From DATFYM01 sp035315065 (lineage in GTDB: Bacteria > Acidobacteriota > Terriglobia > UBA7540): DNA of 38,238 nucleotides. Positions 24,455 through 31,993 of the stretch are shown one piece after another; the stretch's first letter is position 1, and each line of letters starts with the position of its first letter. The position numbers were made by a program, and so were the translations under genes. The stretch covers positions 1 to 38,238 of the forward strand of contig DATFYM010000242.1 of NCBI GenBank assembly GCA_035315065.1, read 5' to 3'. A model generated the notes under the pieces. That model was given only the letters and a program-made list of their open reading frames with translations, had not been told where the DNA came from and made no database searches.

Positions 24455-24844
24455 ATGGCGGTGGTAAAACAACTCTCAGTCTTGACGGAGAACACACGGG
24501 GGGCTCTGGCTGAGTTGTGCTCCGAACTGGCGAAGGCGGCGGTAAACATTCGGGCCCTGATGGTGCCGGAGGAAGGCCGCGTCGCGCCGATCCGCCTGGT
24601 AGTGGGCGATCTCGCTGCCGCGGTGAAGGTCTTCGGGAGGCTGGGACTGAAGTTCAACGAGGAGGAAGTCGTCGCCGCTCGTCTCTCGGATCGCCCCGGT
24701 GCCCTGGGCAAGATCACGCGCAAGCTCTCGAACCACAACATCGACGTGAAGTATGCCTATGGCAGCATCCTTCCAGGCGCGGACAAGGCAACGGTGATCC
24801 TGGCCGTCTCCGACGTCAAGGCGGCCACCAAGATCATCGGTTAA
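24455..24844 (+). CDS. Tandem ACT-domain protein
   Basis: About 129 residues with two ACT domains in tandem: QLSVLTENTRGALAELCSELAKAAVNIRALM (first) and AARLSDRPGALGKITRKLSNHNIDVKYAYGS (second). Each has the typical beta-alpha-beta turn with a Gly before the ligand-binding helix. Stand-alone ACT proteins bind amino acids and modulate metabolic enzymes. Being next to arg genes, it may sense an amino acid, but no arginine-specific role is known to me. ATG 24455 is preferred; the frame reaches back to 24365, where the sequence is unlike an ACT domain. GGAG lies upstream at moderate spacing. Confidence 0.88.
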   Translation: MAVVKQLSVLTENTRGALAELCSELAKAAVNIRALMVPEEGRVAPIRLVVGDLAAAVKVFGRLGLKFNEEEVVAARLSDRPGALGKITRKLSNHNIDVKYAYGSILPGADKATVILAVSDVKAATKIIG

Positions 24845-24864
24845 GTTGAGAAGCTAAGTGGTAC

Positions 24865-25009
24865 ATTTCACAAATACGGTCACGATGCACGCGGGGTTCG
24901 GGATTGGGGGTTCGGGGTTCGCAGAACAAACTCCCGAACCGCAATCTTCCTTCGCGAATCCCGAACCCCGAATCCCGAACCCCGGAGTACGTCACCGTAA
25001 TTATGAAAT
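24865..25009. repeat. Foldback heptamer repeat (GGTTCGG family)
   Basis: The left side starts ATTTCACAAATACGGTCACG and passes into GGGTTCG heptamers. The right side is heptamers CCGAACC followed by CGTCACCGTAATTATGAAAT. The arms are about 60 bp long and the loop is short. It lies in the gap between the ACT gene and the convergent PilZ gene, and may end transcription from both. Confidence 0.85.
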
Positions 25010-25101
25010 ACCAGGACTAAGTGATTCGGCGCGCCCGAGTCGCCGCGGAGGTCCCGGGCGTAAAGAACGGCACTGAACGGGTGCGGCAAGGTCCTGCCAT
25101 T

Positions 25102-25968
25102 TCACTCCGGGGTCGCGTACCTCACGCCGTAGTGATTGTTCTCTGTACCCTTGACAGGTTGACAGCGGACGATCTGCGCCTGTACCTCAATGTTCCGGTC
25201 GGTTCCGCTGTAGGGGCACGCCACCATCAGTCCTTCGCCGATGTGGTAGTCCTTCTCGCTCGTGAACTTAAAGCCGCCCTTGGAGACGTCGTCCGTTTGC
25301 GTGATCTCGACCCCGCCGGAATATCGACGGATCAGGACAGGAAGTCTCAAAGCGACGCGATGGTGTCGGCGGGACTTGATCATCTGCGCGGCGCCCGGCT
25401 CGGGCAGGACATCGGTCGCTTCCGGCGCCACCGATGCCTTCTTCGCGTAGCCCCAAGGAGTGAGGCGATGGCAGACATCGCAGGGAAGCGAGAGCATCCC
25501 TGCCGTCTCGAGCACGTCGGCCTCGACCACCGAGAGGTTGACCTCTGCCAGGGTGTGGCAACCACGACACTCGATCGTGGCCACGGCTGCCGCGGCTTCT
25601 TCCGGCTCCAGCGGCGGGAAGTGGATGCCCCAAAATTCTTCGCCGCCCGAGATGAGCTCCGCGGTTTCTGCACCCTTTTGCCACCACCTGTTCGCCATGG
25701 GGCCGGCCAAGCCGTAGACGGCACCCTCCCCCGTCAGCGGGGCTACCAGTCCCACCACCTGGAAATCCGCCTCGCGGTTGCTCGCGGTGTTGAGCATCCG
25801 CACCGTTGCCCCGTCCGGCAGAGAGCGCGGGACCTGGACCCTGGCCCCGTGCCGGTTGACCAAAGTTGTATGCCCAAGACACTTGACCTGCACCGTCCCG
25901 TCCACCCAGGACACACGGACGGGCACACGCAACATCAACCGGTCCGATCGTCGTCGTTCAGTATTCAT
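25102..25968 (-). CDS. Double PilZ-domain protein with central zinc-ribbon-like motif
   Basis: A 288-residue soluble protein. An N-terminal PilZ-like domain (about 1-120) starts NTERRRSDRLMLRVPVRVSW. A middle part has CRGC (about 134) and CDVC (about 163), a spacing fit for one zinc ion. A C-terminal PilZ domain (about 198-285) has RRHHRVALRLPV, then DDVSKGGFKF, the D-x-S-x-x-G element of c-di-GMP binding. In the N-terminal domain this second element is not clear (NRHGARV), so it may not bind c-di-GMP. PilZ proteins relay the second messenger c-di-GMP to motility or polysaccharide systems. It is a single gene here, with no visible partner. Confidence 0.85.
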   Translation of the reverse strand: MNTERRRSDRLMLRVPVRVSWVDGTVQVKCLGHTTLVNRHGARVQVPRSLPDGATVRMLNTASNREADFQVVGLVAPLTGEGAVYGLAGPMANRWWQKGAETAELISGGEEFWGIHFPPLEPEEAAAAVATIECRGCHTLAEVNLSVVEADVLETAGMLSLPCDVCHRLTPWGYAKKASVAPEATDVLPEPGAAQMIKSRRHHRVALRLPVLIRRYSGGVEITQTDDVSKGGFKFTSEKDYHIGEGLMVACPYSGTDRNIEVQAQIVRCQPVKGTENNHYGVRYATPE

Positions 25969-26101
25969 TTAGACCGTCTCACCGCAAGCGGCTCCGCCGG
26001 TACCGGAAATAACTGCTCCGAACCTCTTCCGCATTACTAGTTAGTCTACACTCGCCGGGCCTGCTTGGCAACTCGGTTTTGTTCGCCGTATCCGCGACGA
26101 C

Positions 26102-26236
26102 GTAGCGCGGGCGTCCCGCCCGCTGTGTCGCGGGCATCCTGCCCGCGCTTGGAGCAAGTACATTTTCGGGCGCAGGCCCTTCCTTTGCGCGGAAGCGGGA
26201 CGCTCCCGCCACAGCGGGCGAGACGCCCGCAACTAC
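26102..26236. repeat. GC-rich foldback repeat, GCGGGCGTCCCGCCCGC family copy 1
   Basis: GTAGCGCGGGCGTCCCGCCC with GCTGTG on the left opposes CACAGCGGGCGAGACGCCCG with CAACTAC on the right. Inner GC-rich hairpins add further pairing. It lies upstream of the PilZ gene start and downstream of the DCC/LMF stop. The gap 25969-26275 holds no gene. A second copy is at 33466-33569. Confidence 0.8.
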
Positions 26237-26275
26237 AAATCTTTGCCGCCGTTCTCCCTGCCTAGCAAAATGAGG

Positions 26276-28264
26276 CTAACGCCGTAAAGATGATACGGGG
26301 AAATAGGTCCCCGCCGGTTCACGCCGCCACCAGTGGCCGGTGGCGCGCCGCCCGGCGAAGTCGGTGAATTGATAGTCATACCCAACGGCCCGCACGTAGA
26401 GAGGAGGCCCGTCAGGGAAGGGGTTCTTCGCCAGAAGACGGAGCACGTCCGGCGATCCCTGCAACAGCCGGACCATGAGATTCACAAACCATCGGTTGTT
26501 GGAGTAGGTGCCAAGGGCCGCAAACCACATTTGCCAGTCGAGGCGCGGCTGGAAAGGCGCCACCCAGCGAGGCCGCTGCCTGGGATCGCCGGGCTTGTCC
26601 TTGAATTCATAATCCTGCCACCTTTGCCCGTCGTTCGACCCCTGGACGATGATCTCGATCCGCGACGTGGTCATGACCGCGAAAAGCCCGTAGCCATTCA
26701 CCAGATGCAACGGTTCGGTGCCGTACACGATTTCGAGCGCCTGGCGCGGCAGCCAGCGCTGGAGTCCTTCGGTCCCGGGAATGTGCAGCAGTCCGCCGAC
26801 GATCAGAAAAACGGCGAGGGCGGCCGTAAGGACTCGCGCTGCTAGAGGACGTCGCACCGGGATCCCGCCAGGGCTCTCGCTTTTGCTATTGAGCGAAGCG
26901 AACGAACGCGCCGCCAGCCGACGAGGGACGAACCGCCGCAGGAGGGCATCGTCCAGCAAAGTAACGCACAGAGCGGCGGTGAGCAGATTGAAGAAATTGT
27001 AGTTCCCGGTCAGCGCAATCAGGACCTGAAGAAAAACCATCAGGCTCGCGCCCAGGTGCCGAAGCCGGCGCGGCGCGAGAATCAGGAACGGAACACCAAG
27101 CTCGATACCGAACATCACGGCGCAGGAACACTTTTGAAACCATTCGGGCAACTGCGCCGCGTACCACGCCACCGGCGTCGGCAGCGGCTGCGTGAAGTAG
27201 TGGTAATCGAGCGCCGTGAAGTTGCGCCAAGTCGGGTCCCCGCTCACGAGTTTCGCCAGGCCCGACGAAAGCATCAAGCGGAAAAGCAGCCAGCGAAGCA
27301 GCCACAGGAAAGCCGTTGGCGATGGACGACAGACGACGGACGAGTTCAGGCCCCGCGCTTCTGAGTCTCTATTCTCCGATTTCAGATCCAGGGTCCTTTC
27401 GGACCGCGCTTCTCGCTGCGGTCCGGGGAACCTCCAGGGCGGCGAGACCATCTCCCTTCCGGCAAAGAAGATCGCAAGGAATCCGGCCTCGAGCAGCAGG
27501 ACGTCCCACTGAAAGCTCATGAAGTCGCCGCCGATCGCCACCAGAGAGAGATAGAACACCCAGAGGAGAGCGAGCGTCGGCCCGGTGAGAATGCCCCCTA
27601 CCACCAGAAGGGAAAGCGCGGCGCCGCCGCCCGCCAGGAACTTCAGAAAGCCGTCGCTCGAGCTGAACCAGGCGAGCGTGGGAAAGTACCAGTAACGCGT
27701 CGGGCCCACCTGCTGGCGCACGATTTCCAGTAAACGAGAGGCAGGCAGCAGGCCTTGTTGCCCGATGAGTCCGGTAATCTGGGTGGCAAGCGAAAAAAAA
27801 GCGAGGAGGTAAATGACGCCCACCAAGCGCAGAAACGCCCACCACGCCAGCGTGTAGGATTGCCGCTCGTAACGCTTGCCCCATAGGAGCCGGGTGGCCC
27901 AATAGAAGAGATCGCGGTGCGAGGCGATGAAACGATAAGAGCCTTCGGTGAGGGGCCGAACCCCAAGAACGTTCCGGTACGTCCACAGCGTGAGGCGATG
28001 GAGCCATCGGCCCCGCGGTGCGAAAACAAGGGTTCGGAACACCGCCTCAGCGCCGCGATAGACGTTGCCGTCCGGCAGCACGAGCTGTACCGACTGGCCG
28101 AAACTTTGCGGGGGAATTTCGGGAAACCGGCTCGCGACTTCCCGCGAGGCGGCGTACTCAACCGCGTCGCCGGTCTTGTCTTTCCAAGAGTCCACCCAGT
28201 AGCGACAGAAACTGCAATCGCCGTCGAAAATCAGCAAAGGCGAACGAGGCGGATTGGCTACCAT
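26276..28264 (-). CDS. DCC (DUF393) / lipase maturation factor-like fusion membrane protein
   Basis: A 662-residue protein with two parts. Residues about 5-120 form a DCC thiol-disulfide-oxidoreductase-like domain with the hallmark IFDGDCSFCRYWV (C-x-x-C) and a thioredoxin-like order. The remainder is a membrane domain with about nine to ten hydrophobic segments, ending in a soluble part with WQDYEFKDKPGDPRQRPRWV and QPRLDWQMWFAAL, characteristic of lipase maturation factor (LMF1-like) and HTTM proteins. A role in disulfide handling or vitamin-K-type membrane chemistry is possible but not shown. ATG 28264 is the natural start. A loop (about residues 298-322) is unusual, with a 7-bp-period tract inside it. 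Confidence 0.85.
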   Translation of the reverse strand: MVANPPRSPLLIFDGDCSFCRYWVDSWKDKTGDAVEYAASREVASRFPEIPPQSFGQSVQLVLPDGNVYRGAEAVFRTLVFAPRGRWLHRLTLWTYRNVLGVRPLTEGSYRFIASHRDLFYWATRLLWGKRYERQSYTLAWWAFLRLVGVIYLLAFFSLATQITGLIGQQGLLPASRLLEIVRQQVGPTRYWYFPTLAWFSSSDGFLKFLAGGGAALSLLVVGGILTGPTLALLWVFYLSLVAIGGDFMSFQWDVLLLEAGFLAIFFAGREMVSPPWRFPGPQREARSERTLDLKSENRDSEARGLNSSVVCRPSPTAFLWLLRWLLFRLMLSSGLAKLVSGDPTWRNFTALDYHYFTQPLPTPVAWYAAQLPEWFQKCSCAVMFGIELGVPFLILAPRRLRHLGASLMVFLQVLIALTGNYNFFNLLTAALCVTLLDDALLRRFVPRRLAARSFASLNSKSESPGGIPVRRPLAARVLTAALAVFLIVGGLLHIPGTEGLQRWLPRQALEIVYGTEPLHLVNGYGLFAVMTTSRIEIIVQGSNDGQRWQDYEFKDKPGDPRQRPRWVAPFQPRLDWQMWFAALGTYSNNRWFVNLMVRLLQGSPDVLRLLAKNPFPDGPPLYVRAVGYDYQFTDFAGRRATGHWWRREPAGTYFPVSSLRR
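27318..27347. repeat. Heptamer tract inside the DCC/LMF gene
   Basis: GATGGAC GACAGAC GACGGAC is a run of near-identical 7-bp units inside the coding sequence. On the coding strand it gives a short Ser/Val/Arg/Pro-rich stretch in a loop between membrane segments. The frame stays open. Confidence 0.6.
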
Positions 28265-28286
28265 TGATGGACGAGTGAACTCAAAA

Positions 28287-28360
28287 CAGTGACGAGTGAC
28301 GAGTGACAAGTGGCAAGTGACGAGCAAGAGCTTGTTGCCCCTTGCCACGCGTCACTGCTG
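28287..28360. repeat. Foldback heptamer repeat (GTGACGA family)
   Basis: CAGTGACGAGTGACGAGTGA and following GTGGCAA/GTGACGA units oppose CTTGTTGCCCCTTGCCACGC and GTCACTGCTG. A second block of opposed units, TCACTCG TTACTTG TTACTCT TCACTTG, lies at 28531-28558, next to the stop of the small gene. The whole gap 28265-28553 has no gene. Confidence 0.75.
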
Positions 28361-28553
28361 TTGCGCGTCAACTTTGGCTTGCTCGTCAGAAGCCGTGAGG
28401 AACTTGCGAAAGAGCTTCAAACGCAGAAGCAGGGAGAAAAATGGGAAACGTTCGTGAAACGACATCTTCATGTTCTTCTCATTTCCTTCTCCGCGTCTCT
28501 GTGCCTCTGTGTTTTAATTTCTTCACGCCCTCTCACTCGTTACTTGTTACTCT

Positions 28554-28853
28554 TCACTTGCTATTGACTGGGCTCAGTCCGGTGGTGGGCCAGGCGAAGT
28601 CCCTGACCTCGCCCCGGTAATCAAAACTGCCCAGTGGAATGGGTTTTTCCGCTGCCACCGGGATCGCCGCCGAGCGGATCGTGTTGAGCACTTCGGCTTC
28701 GTGAATGCGCGAGGCGTCGTACTCCACCACCAACTCATGGCCCTCAAACGAAAGGCCGCGAATGCCGTACACGGTGGCGACGTTGCTGAGTCGCCGCAAC
28801 TCCGCCGGCATCAACTCCCGCAGCAGCTTGTAACGCGTATTCAGAAAAGTCAT
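28554..28853 (-). CDS. Small HMA-like or unknown protein
   Basis: A 99-residue soluble protein. After MTFLNTRYKLLREL comes a beta-alpha-beta-like run (RLSNVATVYGIRGLSFEGHELVVEYDASRIHEAEVLNTIRSAAIPV). That order is compatible with a heavy-metal-associated (ferredoxin-like) fold but lacks the Cys-x-x-Cys metal site. The C-terminal part (SFDYRGEVRDFAW) is conserved-looking. I do not recognise a function. The start at 28853 follows GGGGTG at suitable spacing; the frame also opens 15 bp earlier. It lies just upstream of the DCC/LMF gene on the same strand, but repeats fill the 290-bp gap. Confidence 0.6.
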   Translation of the reverse strand: MTFLNTRYKLLRELMPAELRRLSNVATVYGIRGLSFEGHELVVEYDASRIHEAEVLNTIRSAAIPVAAEKPIPLGSFDYRGEVRDFAWPTTGLSPVNSK

Positions 28854-28959
28854 GGCTTGGCACCCCAAGACTTGAGATCATACCATAAGGACGAAGCAGC
28901 GGTTCGGCACCAGGAATTTACGATTGACGTAAGTAACGTTTCTTCTTTTATCCTCAATA

Positions 28960-29192
28960 TCGCGATCTATAGCTTTATACTTGGCAACTAAAGGTCATTA
29001 TGATAGCGTAGATGGTGTTGGTTTGGACACCTACATCACGAGCGTAGCTCCGCGAACATGAAGGCTAGTTCGCCTATGGGCTTGAATCCGGAATCTTGAA
29101 TCCTGAGACGCAAGGACCCCAGGCGGCCACGCCGTCGCCAGGCGATTAAGGCCCTGTCCTGACCGCAGCGAGGAAGCCGAACGCCGGCAGGA
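28960..29192 (+). pseudogene. Truncated copy of the hypothetical gene at 13811-15582 (head part)
   Basis: From about 28973 the sequence follows the upstream region and first codons of the gene at 15582. TATAGCT and TATGATAGCGTAG are kept. The coding part from ATG 29058 reads as MKASSPMGLNPES and then stops, because 7 bp are missing relative to the other copy. Nucleotide similarity goes on to about 29185 (CTGAGACGCAAGGACCCCAG, then GGCCCTGTCCTGACCGCAGC), so the reading frame is dead. It runs on the plus strand, whereas the full copy is on the minus strand. Confidence 0.8.
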
Positions 29193-29390
29193 GACTCAAA
29201 TTCGGGAGTCAGGAACGAGGATTGACCAGAATAATGGAGGTCGAGAGGTGGAGGACGGCGGTCTTCATTCGGTCTCCTGACTCCTGTCTCCTGATTTCGA
29301 ACAAATCAGTATTAGGCGTTGCGGAGGTTCTTTCAATGACTCAATGGTTTAATAACCCGATGGCTCAGTCCTTGTTCTATCCCGTGACTC
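29193..29390 (+). repeat. Tail part of the deleted repeat unit
   Basis: This stretch matches 13494-13712 in inverted orientation. Shared words are GGAGTCAGGA, ATCAGTRTTRGGCGTWGCG, GGAGGTT, TTTCAATG, AATAACCCGATGG and TTCTATCCC. In the full copy this tail follows the stop codon; here it follows directly on the truncated head. After it, 29391-29612 holds more heptamer tracts (CTGCTTT CTGCTGA near 29441, TTCCCCT GTCCCCT near 29490) and no gene. Confidence 0.75.
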
Positions 29391-29612
29391 CTGAATTCGA
29401 GTCTTATGCCGCGGCTCGGGAGAAGCACCCGGACTGCTTTCTGCTGACTGCTTTCTGCCGACTGCCTACTGCCTTCTTTCCCCTGTCCCCTGTTCTCTTT
29501 CCCCTACCCCCTAGTGAGGCCCGCAACCGTCGAGAAACTAAGCGCATCTATGGGGTGTAGGGTTTATCGTCGCCACTGAGTACATACAAATAACGGAGGA
29601 AACAGAACCCTT

Positions 29613-30899
29613 ATGCCAGAACCCCAAGAACCACACGAGGCTTGCGGTCCTTCCCAACCGGTTCGGTTGGACGTCAATGTTCACGATCTGCTCACGAAGC
29701 CGGCGTCCCGTCCCATGGTACCCCCAGCCCTGCAACGCGATACGCAGCTTCAGACGCTACCGGAGCCCGTTTTCCCTCAATGCCCCCTCCCGGAGGGGCA
29801 GGAGATGTCGGAAAAGGACTATCACCGGCTGGGAACGAAACGGGCCTTTAAGTGCTGGGCGCTTCCTTTTGTCAAGTCGAGGTTCAAAGGTGAAGAGCTG
29901 CGACCCATCATCGCCTATCTATTTACGGAGTTCAAATGTAACGTCGATTGCCACTACTGCTGGTCGTTTAATAACAACGTCAAGGGCATGACGGAGGACA
30001 CCGCGCGGCGCTCGATTGACTGGCTACACTCCATGGGTTGCCGCGTGCTGGCCCTGATGGGAGGCGAGCCCCTGTTGCGGCCTCAATTTGTCCACAAAGT
30101 GGTCTACTACGCAGCCAAAAAGGATTTCTACGTTTACCTGCCCACCAACGGCCGTTTGATGCGGCCCGACGTCATCGATCGCCTGGGCGACGCGCAGGTG
30201 GGGATCGTGAACTTGGCGATCGACTGCGTGGACGAAAAGCCCGGGCTCCCTAAGGCGCTCAAACCCATACGGTCCTATTTCGAGCACTTGGCCAAGAGGC
30301 AGCGGCATTACGGATATACGGTGATGATCAACATCAATGTCACGCACATTAACATGGACGACGTCAAGGAACTCACCGAAATCGCCCACGATCATAACAT
30401 CGCCACCGATTATCACCTCAACGAGGCGCCGTTGCTCGAGCAGGAGCACTTCAAGCACCTCGACGGCAACACCACCTACCTTCTTCCCGAGGACTACCCT
30501 AAGGTGGATGCGCTGCTCGACTACCTGATCGAGAAGCAGCGCCACGGATACAAGATGGCCAACCCGATCCAGCACATGATCGATATGAAGACGCTGCTGC
30601 GCGGGAAAGTTCCACCGTGGCCTTGCCGCGCCGGGCAAAACAACCTGATCATCCGTCCGGAAGGCACGCTCGCCCCGTGCTTCCCCATGTACTCGGCCAG
30701 CTATGACTGGGGCACAGTCGGAAAACACAAGTTCGACGTCCGGCAGCTCGACGAGATGAAGAAAGAGTGCTCGACGCACTGCCTCTCCACTTGTAACTAT
30801 ATCCTCTCGCACTGCTACAGCAGCACGAGGGTGATCAAGTGGGGTTTGCAGCAGGCGATACGCGGTTTCAAAGGAGTGACCGGGAGCTTCCAGAATTAG
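29613..30899 (+). CDS. Radical SAM protein with SPASM-like C-terminus
   Basis: A 428-residue enzyme. The radical SAM cluster site C-x3-C-x2-C is at Cys109, Cys113 and Cys116 (CNVDCHYC), and MGGEPLL (GGEP) is the SAM-binding motif. Towards the end a CRAGQNNLIIRPEGTLAPCF segment and CSTHCLSTCNYILSHC form a SPASM/twitch-like cysteine cluster that would hold an auxiliary iron-sulfur cluster. Radical SAM/SPASM enzymes modify peptides or other molecules. No precursor peptide is obvious nearby. The N-terminal 65 residues are variable; ATG 29805 (MSEKDYHRL) is an alternative start, but GGAGGAAA lies before 29613. The substrate is unknown. Confidence 0.88.
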   Translation: MPEPQEPHEACGPSQPVRLDVNVHDLLTKPASRPMVPPALQRDTQLQTLPEPVFPQCPLPEGQEMSEKDYHRLGTKRAFKCWALPFVKSRFKGEELRPIIAYLFTEFKCNVDCHYCWSFNNNVKGMTEDTARRSIDWLHSMGCRVLALMGGEPLLRPQFVHKVVYYAAKKDFYVYLPTNGRLMRPDVIDRLGDAQVGIVNLAIDCVDEKPGLPKALKPIRSYFEHLAKRQRHYGYTVMININVTHINMDDVKELTEIAHDHNIATDYHLNEAPLLEQEHFKHLDGNTTYLLPEDYPKVDALLDYLIEKQRHGYKMANPIQHMIDMKTLLRGKVPPWPCRAGQNNLIIRPEGTLAPCFPMYSASYDWGTVGKHKFDVRQLDEMKKECSTHCLSTCNYILSHCYSSTRVIKWGLQQAIRGFKGVTGSFQN

Positions 30900-30922
30900 T
30901 GTCACGCCTAATCATCAGTGCG

Positions 30923-31023
30923 GGGAATTGCCCATTGCAGATTGACGATTGCCGATTGCAAGAGAAGACGCATGCCATTTCGGTTTTTCAATCGTCAATC
31001 GAAAATCGTCAATCGGCAATTCT
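30923..31023. repeat. Foldback heptamer repeat, family A copy 4
   Basis: The left arm has CCCATTGCAGATTGACGATT and GCCGATTGCAAG. The loop is AGAAGACGCATGCCATTTC and the right arm TTTTTCAATCGTCAATCG, then AAATCGTCAATCGGCAATTC. It is the most regular copy in the window and lies 24 bp after the radical SAM stop. Confidence 0.9.
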
Positions 31024-31039
31024 TCGCGGGGCACAGACG

Positions 31040-31918
31040 GTGCGAAGAATCAAGTGGGACAGGCGGGTCTGCGATATGGGGGTAGCGGGCGCGATGGTGG
31101 CAATCCTTGCCGGCTTGGCGGGCCCTGCTGGCTATGCGCAGGCGTCGGACGCGAGGGGTGGGAGCGTTTCGGCTGCGCCGCCGAATCCGGCGGAACCGGC
31201 GGGCCCGTTGGAGACGCTCAGCAGTGACGCCCTATTCCAGGAGTTGCTGAGCCACAATCAGTGGCGACAAGACCACTTGAAGGGGTACTCGGTCAAGCGC
31301 GTTTACCGCGTGACGAACGGCAAGGGTGCGCTGAAGGCCGAAGAACAGGTGTCGCTCGAGTTCGAGGCACCCGGCACCAAGAGATACACCGTCACTTCTG
31401 AGAAGGGGTCATCCGTCGTCCGCCGCCTGGTCTTCAAGGGATTGCTCGATAGCGAAGTCGAAACCGCCGGCGGCCGATCGCGTACCGACAGCTCGATCAG
31501 CCCCTCCAACTATCAATTTCAACTCGTGGGCGAGGAGCAACTCGACGGTCGCCCCTGTTACGTGGTCGACGCAACCCCGACGCGGGACGCCAAATACTTA
31601 TTCCGAGGCAAGGTCTGGATCGACTCGCAGGATTTCGCGGTAGCCCAGATCGACGGCGAGCCCGCCGCCAATCCTTCCTGGTGGACCAAGAAAATCCACT
31701 TTGTGCGCCGCTACCAGAAGATTGGCGACTTTTGGCTGCCGCGCTCCGACCAGTCGGTGAACCAGGTGAGAATCTTCGGCACCCACATCCTGACCATCGA
31801 GCATCAGGATTACACGGTGACCCCGGCGGCGAGCATTCCCGGAGGACAAGAGTTCCATCCACAGATTACGCAGACTGGAAGACAGGAGACAGAAGTCAGA
31901 AGACAGGAGTCGGAATGA
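31040..31918 (+). CDS. Secreted outer-membrane lipoprotein-sorting-like protein
   Basis: About 292 residues with a signal peptide. GTG 31040 gives a basic n-region (RRIKWDRR) before the hydrophobic core GVAGAMVAILAGLAGPAG, cleavage after YAQA. ATG 31076 is an alternative with a shorter n-region. The body (QDHLKGYSVKRVYRV, VSLEFEAPGTKRYTV, VGEEQLDGRPCYVVDATPTR, GKVWIDSQDFAVAQIDGEP, RRYQKIGDFWLP) is the long antiparallel beta pattern of LolA/LolB-fold periplasmic proteins. The last 16 or so residues (TGRQETEVRRQESE) are encoded by a heptamer repeat arm and look added. The function is unknown. Confidence 0.75.
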   Translation: MRRIKWDRRVCDMGVAGAMVAILAGLAGPAGYAQASDARGGSVSAAPPNPAEPAGPLETLSSDALFQELLSHNQWRQDHLKGYSVKRVYRVTNGKGALKAEEQVSLEFEAPGTKRYTVTSEKGSSVVRRLVFKGLLDSEVETAGGRSRTDSSISPSNYQFQLVGEEQLDGRPCYVVDATPTRDAKYLFRGKVWIDSQDFAVAQIDGEPAANPSWWTKKIHFVRRYQKIGDFWLPRSDQSVNQVRIFGTHILTIEHQDYTVTPAASIPGGQEFHPQITQTGRQETEVRRQESE

Positions 31919-31991
31919 AGACAATCATCCACAAGCCACCCGCTTCTCTTCCTTCTGACTCCTGTCTTCTGACTTCTGTCTCCTGTCTTCG
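31877..31991. repeat. Foldback heptamer repeat (GACAGGA family) over two convergent stops
   Basis: The left arm (31877-31915) and right arm (31951-31991) are inverted copies of about 38 bp with a single mismatch in the core. The units are of type GACAGGA, GACAGAA, GTCAGAA. The loop is about 35 bp. The left arm encodes the C-terminus of the upstream protein, and the right arm touches the stop of the convergent sugar transferase. It would make a strong two-way stem at the 3' ends. Confidence 0.9.
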
Positions 31992-31993
31992 TG

